Source: Kiritimatiellia bacterium
Lineage (GTDB): Bacteria; Verrucomicrobiota; Kiritimatiellia; CAIQIC01; Lenti-01
Reading direction: 5' to 3'
Assembly: GCA_018432565.1 (NCBI GenBank)
Contig: JAHDSS010000560.1
Span: 1-5,873, forward strand
Length of the DNA stretch: 5,873 bases
Within the stretch, counting starts at the first letter, position 1. Every line of letters begins with the position of its first letter. This document shows positions 4,588 to 5,873 of the stretch, piece by piece. The translations under genes were made by a program, and so were the position numbers. Below the pieces are notes generated by a model. The model saw only the letters and a list, made by a program, of their open reading frames with translations. It had not been told where the DNA came from and searched no databases.

Positions 4588-5434
4588 CGCCGCCATCCTG
4601 CTGATTTGCTGCCCCGACCGGCGCGGCATCGTCGCCGCCCTCTCCGCCTTCATCACCGAACACCACGGCAACATCATCGCCCTCGACCAGTACGTGGACA
4701 CCGCCAACGGCGTATTCTTCGCGCGGATGGAATGGGAACTCGACGGGTTCACCCTGCCCATGGACGGCTTTGCCGCCGCCTTCCGGCCGCTCGCCGAACC
4801 CTGGGGCATCCAGTGGAGCCTGCACCTCTCCACCGCCCGCCTGCGCATGGCGGTGATGGTCTCCCGCCAGGCCCACTGCCTCTACGACATCCTCGCCCGC
4901 ACCGAAAGCGGCGAATGGCCCGTGGACATCGCCCTGGTCCTGTCCAACCACCCCGACCACCGTCCGCTCGCCGAACGCCACGGCATTCCGTTTCAGCACA
5001 TTCCCGTCACCGCCGCCACCCGGGCCGAAGCCGAACCCCTTCAGATCCAGGCCCTGCGCGACGCCGGCGCGGATTTCATCGTCCTGGCCCGCTACATGCA
5101 GATTCTCAGCCCCGCCTTTGTGCAGGCCTTCCCCATGCGCATCCTCAACATCCACCACTCCTTCCTGCCCGCCTTCGCCGGCGCCCGCCCCTATCACGCC
5201 GCCCACGACCGCGGCGTCAAAATCATCGGCGCCACCGCCCACTACGTCACCGAAACCCTCGACGAAGGCCCCATCATCGAACAGGACGTCATCCGCGTCT
5301 CCCACCGCCAGGGCATCGACGATCTCGTGCGCCTCGGCCGCGACCTCGAAAAAATCGTTCTCTCCCGCGCCATCTACGCCCACCTGACCCACCGCATCCT
5401 CGTGTACCGGAACCGCACCGTCGTCTTTACCTGA
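4571..5434 (+). CDS. purU: Formyltetrahydrofolate deformylase PurU
   Basis: PurU hydrolyses 10-formyltetrahydrofolate to formate and tetrahydrofolate, balancing the one-carbon pool and supplying formate for purine synthesis. The 287-aa length is normal (E. coli 280). An N-terminal ACT domain spans about 7-88, with CPDRRGIVAALS (14-25), DQYVD (39-43) and GVFFAR (47-52). The C-terminal formyltransferase-like domain runs from about 91 to the end: MAVMVSRQAHCLYDIL (93-108), LVLSNHPD (122-129), GIPFQHIPV (138-146), VLARYMQILSP (171-181), NIHHSFLPAFAGARPYH (193-209), GATAHYVTETLDEGPIIEQDV (220-240) and NRTVVF (281-286). The formyltransferase triad corresponds to N193, H195 and D231, all present. 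No in-frame upstream start is close and the N-terminus fits the family. The gene begins 13 nt after the lipoprotein stop without a Shine-Dalgarno, so translation may depend on coupling. In the ACT-containing family, regulation by methionine/glycine is known for E. coli and is only inferred here. Confidence 0.95.
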   Translation: MTSPSPAAILLICCPDRRGIVAALSAFITEHHGNIIALDQYVDTANGVFFARMEWELDGFTLPMDGFAAAFRPLAEPWGIQWSLHLSTARLRMAVMVSRQAHCLYDILARTESGEWPVDIALVLSNHPDHRPLAERHGIPFQHIPVTAATRAEAEPLQIQALRDAGADFIVLARYMQILSPAFVQAFPMRILNIHHSFLPAFAGARPYHAAHDRGVKIIGATAHYVTETLDEGPIIEQDVIRVSHRQGIDDLVRLGRDLEKIVLSRAIYAHLTHRILVYRNRTVVFT

Positions 5435-5503
5435 CGGGCAGGGGGGCATCCGCCTGCGCCGAGGCGCACAGAGAAACCGCCCCAAACCAGCCGAAGATTC
5501 TTT

Positions 5504-5521
5504 GCCGCAGAGCGCGCAGAG
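5504..5521 (+). repeat. Two NNCGCAGAG nonamers
   Basis: GCCGCAGAG (5504-5512) is followed directly by CGCGCAGAG (5513-5521). They resemble the NNCGCMAAG units 30 bp further on and probably belong to the same repeat family. Confidence 0.5.
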
Positions 5522-5550
5522 GGGAAGAGAAAAACAGCCTCAAACCGGTT

Positions 5551-5628
5551 CACGCAAAGAACGCCAAGGCCGCCAAGAGGTTTGAGATAATGCAAAGGCG
5601 CCTTTGCGATCTTCGCGTTCTTGGCGAG
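5551..5628. repeat. Inverted nonamer arrays around a perfect palindrome
   Basis: Three tandem nonamers at 5551-5577 (CACGCAAAG, AACGCCAAG, GCCGCCAAG) face three inverse nonamers at 5602-5628 (CTTTGCGAT, CTTCGCGTT, CTTGGCGAG). The arms pair at 21 of 27 positions across a 24-bp spacer. A perfect 16-bp palindrome, GCAAAGGCGCCTTTGC, lies at 5592-5607 and overlaps the right array. The strand could fold as one long hairpin or as a short tight one. Confidence 0.75.
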
Positions 5629-5632
5629 AGAC

Positions 5633-5709
5633 CGGCTGTTCGGCTGTTCCGGCTGTCCCCCTATTTCGTGCTTTTCGTGTGTTTCGTAGTTTCGGCTGTT
5701 CCGGCTGTT
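5633..5709 (+). repeat. CGGCTGTT octamer copies
   Basis: CGGCTGTT occurs at 5633-5640, 5641-5648, 5693-5700 and 5702-5709, with a variant CGGCTGTC at 5650-5657. One more copy lies at 1455-1462 in the other intergenic region, directly after the antitoxin gene, showing that both regions share a repeat vocabulary. Confidence 0.7.
5663..5689 (+). repeat. Three TTTCGTG nonamers
   Basis: ATTTCGTGC, TTTTCGTGT and GTTTCGTAG run in perfect 9-nt phase. The phase continues into TTTCGGCTG and TTCCGGCTG, linking this array to the CGGCTGTT copies. Confidence 0.7.
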
Positions 5710-5716
5710 CGATCCC

Positions 5717-5737
5717 GGCGGTCTCGGCGAGACCGCC
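5717..5737. repeat. GGCGGTCTC/GAGACCGCC hairpin element
   Basis: GGCGGTCTC (5717-5725) pairs perfectly with GAGACCGCC (5729-5737) over a GGC loop, followed by CTACC. Read on the minus strand it starts GGTAG-GGCGGTCTC. From memory, this kind of element is scattered between genes in several PVC-group genomes; that recollection was not checked. No T-tract follows on the plus strand. Confidence 0.65.
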
Positions 5738-5840
5738 CTACCTTCCCGATCCCCCATCCGTACTACTATCTGGCCACTTCGTCTTTTTTGTGCACGTTTT
5801 TCGACCTAATTCATTTCCGGGATTGCTCTTAGCCTGTCTT

Positions 5841-5867
5841 GTTTTCCTGCGTTTCCTGTTTTCCTGC
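5841..5867 (+). repeat. TTTTCCTGC tandem units
   Basis: GTTTTCCTGC (5841-5850), GTTTCCTG (5851-5858) and TTTTCCTGC (5859-5867) form three imperfect tandem units of 8-10 bp near the window end. The array may continue beyond it. Confidence 0.55.
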
Positions 5868-5873
5868 TTATCC

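Larger units (their letters stand above)
5435..5873. other. Gene-free region of degenerate repeats after purU
   Basis: No open frame here shows a recognisable family or ribosome site on either strand. A weak imperfect hairpin directly after purU (GCAGG 5438-5442 with CCTGC 5453-5457) lacks a T-tract and is not a convincing intrinsic terminator. The rest is a patchwork of short repeats, mostly 9 nt in period, which translate to spurious low-complexity peptides. These repeats are listed separately. Confidence 0.7.

Noticed and set aside
3508..4848. 446-aa minus-strand open frame across the lipoprotein and purU genes
   Set aside because: It is the shadow of C-ending codons in the plus-strand genes: Gly/Val/Glu/Ala-rich, no family motif, and it conflicts with well-supported genes.
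5438..5457. Hairpin just after purU as an intrinsic terminator
   Set aside because: The stem is interrupted and no T-tract follows.
5374..5757. Minus-strand frame encoding a peptide with NSRNSRNYETHEKHE-like repeats
   Set aside because: This is the translation of the 9-nt-period repeats; nonamers in one frame mimic tripeptide repeats. There is no start context or family support.

Overview
The window is high-GC bacterial DNA with two separate plus-strand gene blocks and two intergenic stretches full of short repeats. No rRNA, tRNA, CRISPR array, transposase or integrase gene is visible. The strong preference for C- and G-ending codons, the tetratricopeptide/lipoprotein gene pair, and the intergenic motifs (a GGCGGTCTC...GAGACCGCC hairpin, TTTCGTG and CGCCAAG nonamers, ATTGRAY heptamers) suggest a PVC-superphylum bacterium, perhaps Kiritimatiellota, Lentisphaerota or Verrucomicrobiota. 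That placement is inference from style, not from a marker gene.

Bases 1-1443 hold a complete type IV (AbiE-like) toxin-antitoxin module. A 15-bp perfect inverted repeat frames a consensus -35 and overlaps a -10. The promoter is placed so that the transcript should begin at or next to the toxin ATG (leaderless). The toxin is an AbiEii-type nucleotidyltransferase (68-823). Its stop overlaps, as ATGA, the start of an AbiEi-type winged-helix antitoxin (820-1443) that has a strong Shine-Dalgarno. The gene order, toxin before antitoxin, is the reverse of the well-studied abiE loci.

Bases 1444-2040 have no convincing gene. They hold a 20-bp direct repeat that includes the antitoxin stop codon, a tandem heptamer array, a small GC hairpin, a large inverted pair of a dispersed repeat (1761-1948) and a nonamer tract.

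Bases 2041-5434 look like a three-gene operon behind a sigma70-like promoter at 2041-2070: a cytoplasmic TPR protein (2141-3538), an overlapping lipoprotein of the endonuclease/exonuclease/phosphatase fold (3535-4557) and PurU, formyltetrahydrofolate deformylase (4571-5434). The lipoprotein keeps the fold's framework motifs but has lost several metal-binding or catalytic residues, so it is probably a pseudoenzyme. PurU looks intact and releases formate and tetrahydrofolate from 10-formyltetrahydrofolate. No functional link between PurU and the other two genes can be read from the sequence.

Bases 5435-5873 are non-coding and again packed with degenerate repeats, mostly 9 nt in period, including an inverted pair of nonamer arrays around a 16-bp perfect palindrome. 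The most notable points are the leaderless-toxin arrangement, the degenerate lipoprotein active site and the repeat-built intergenic regions.
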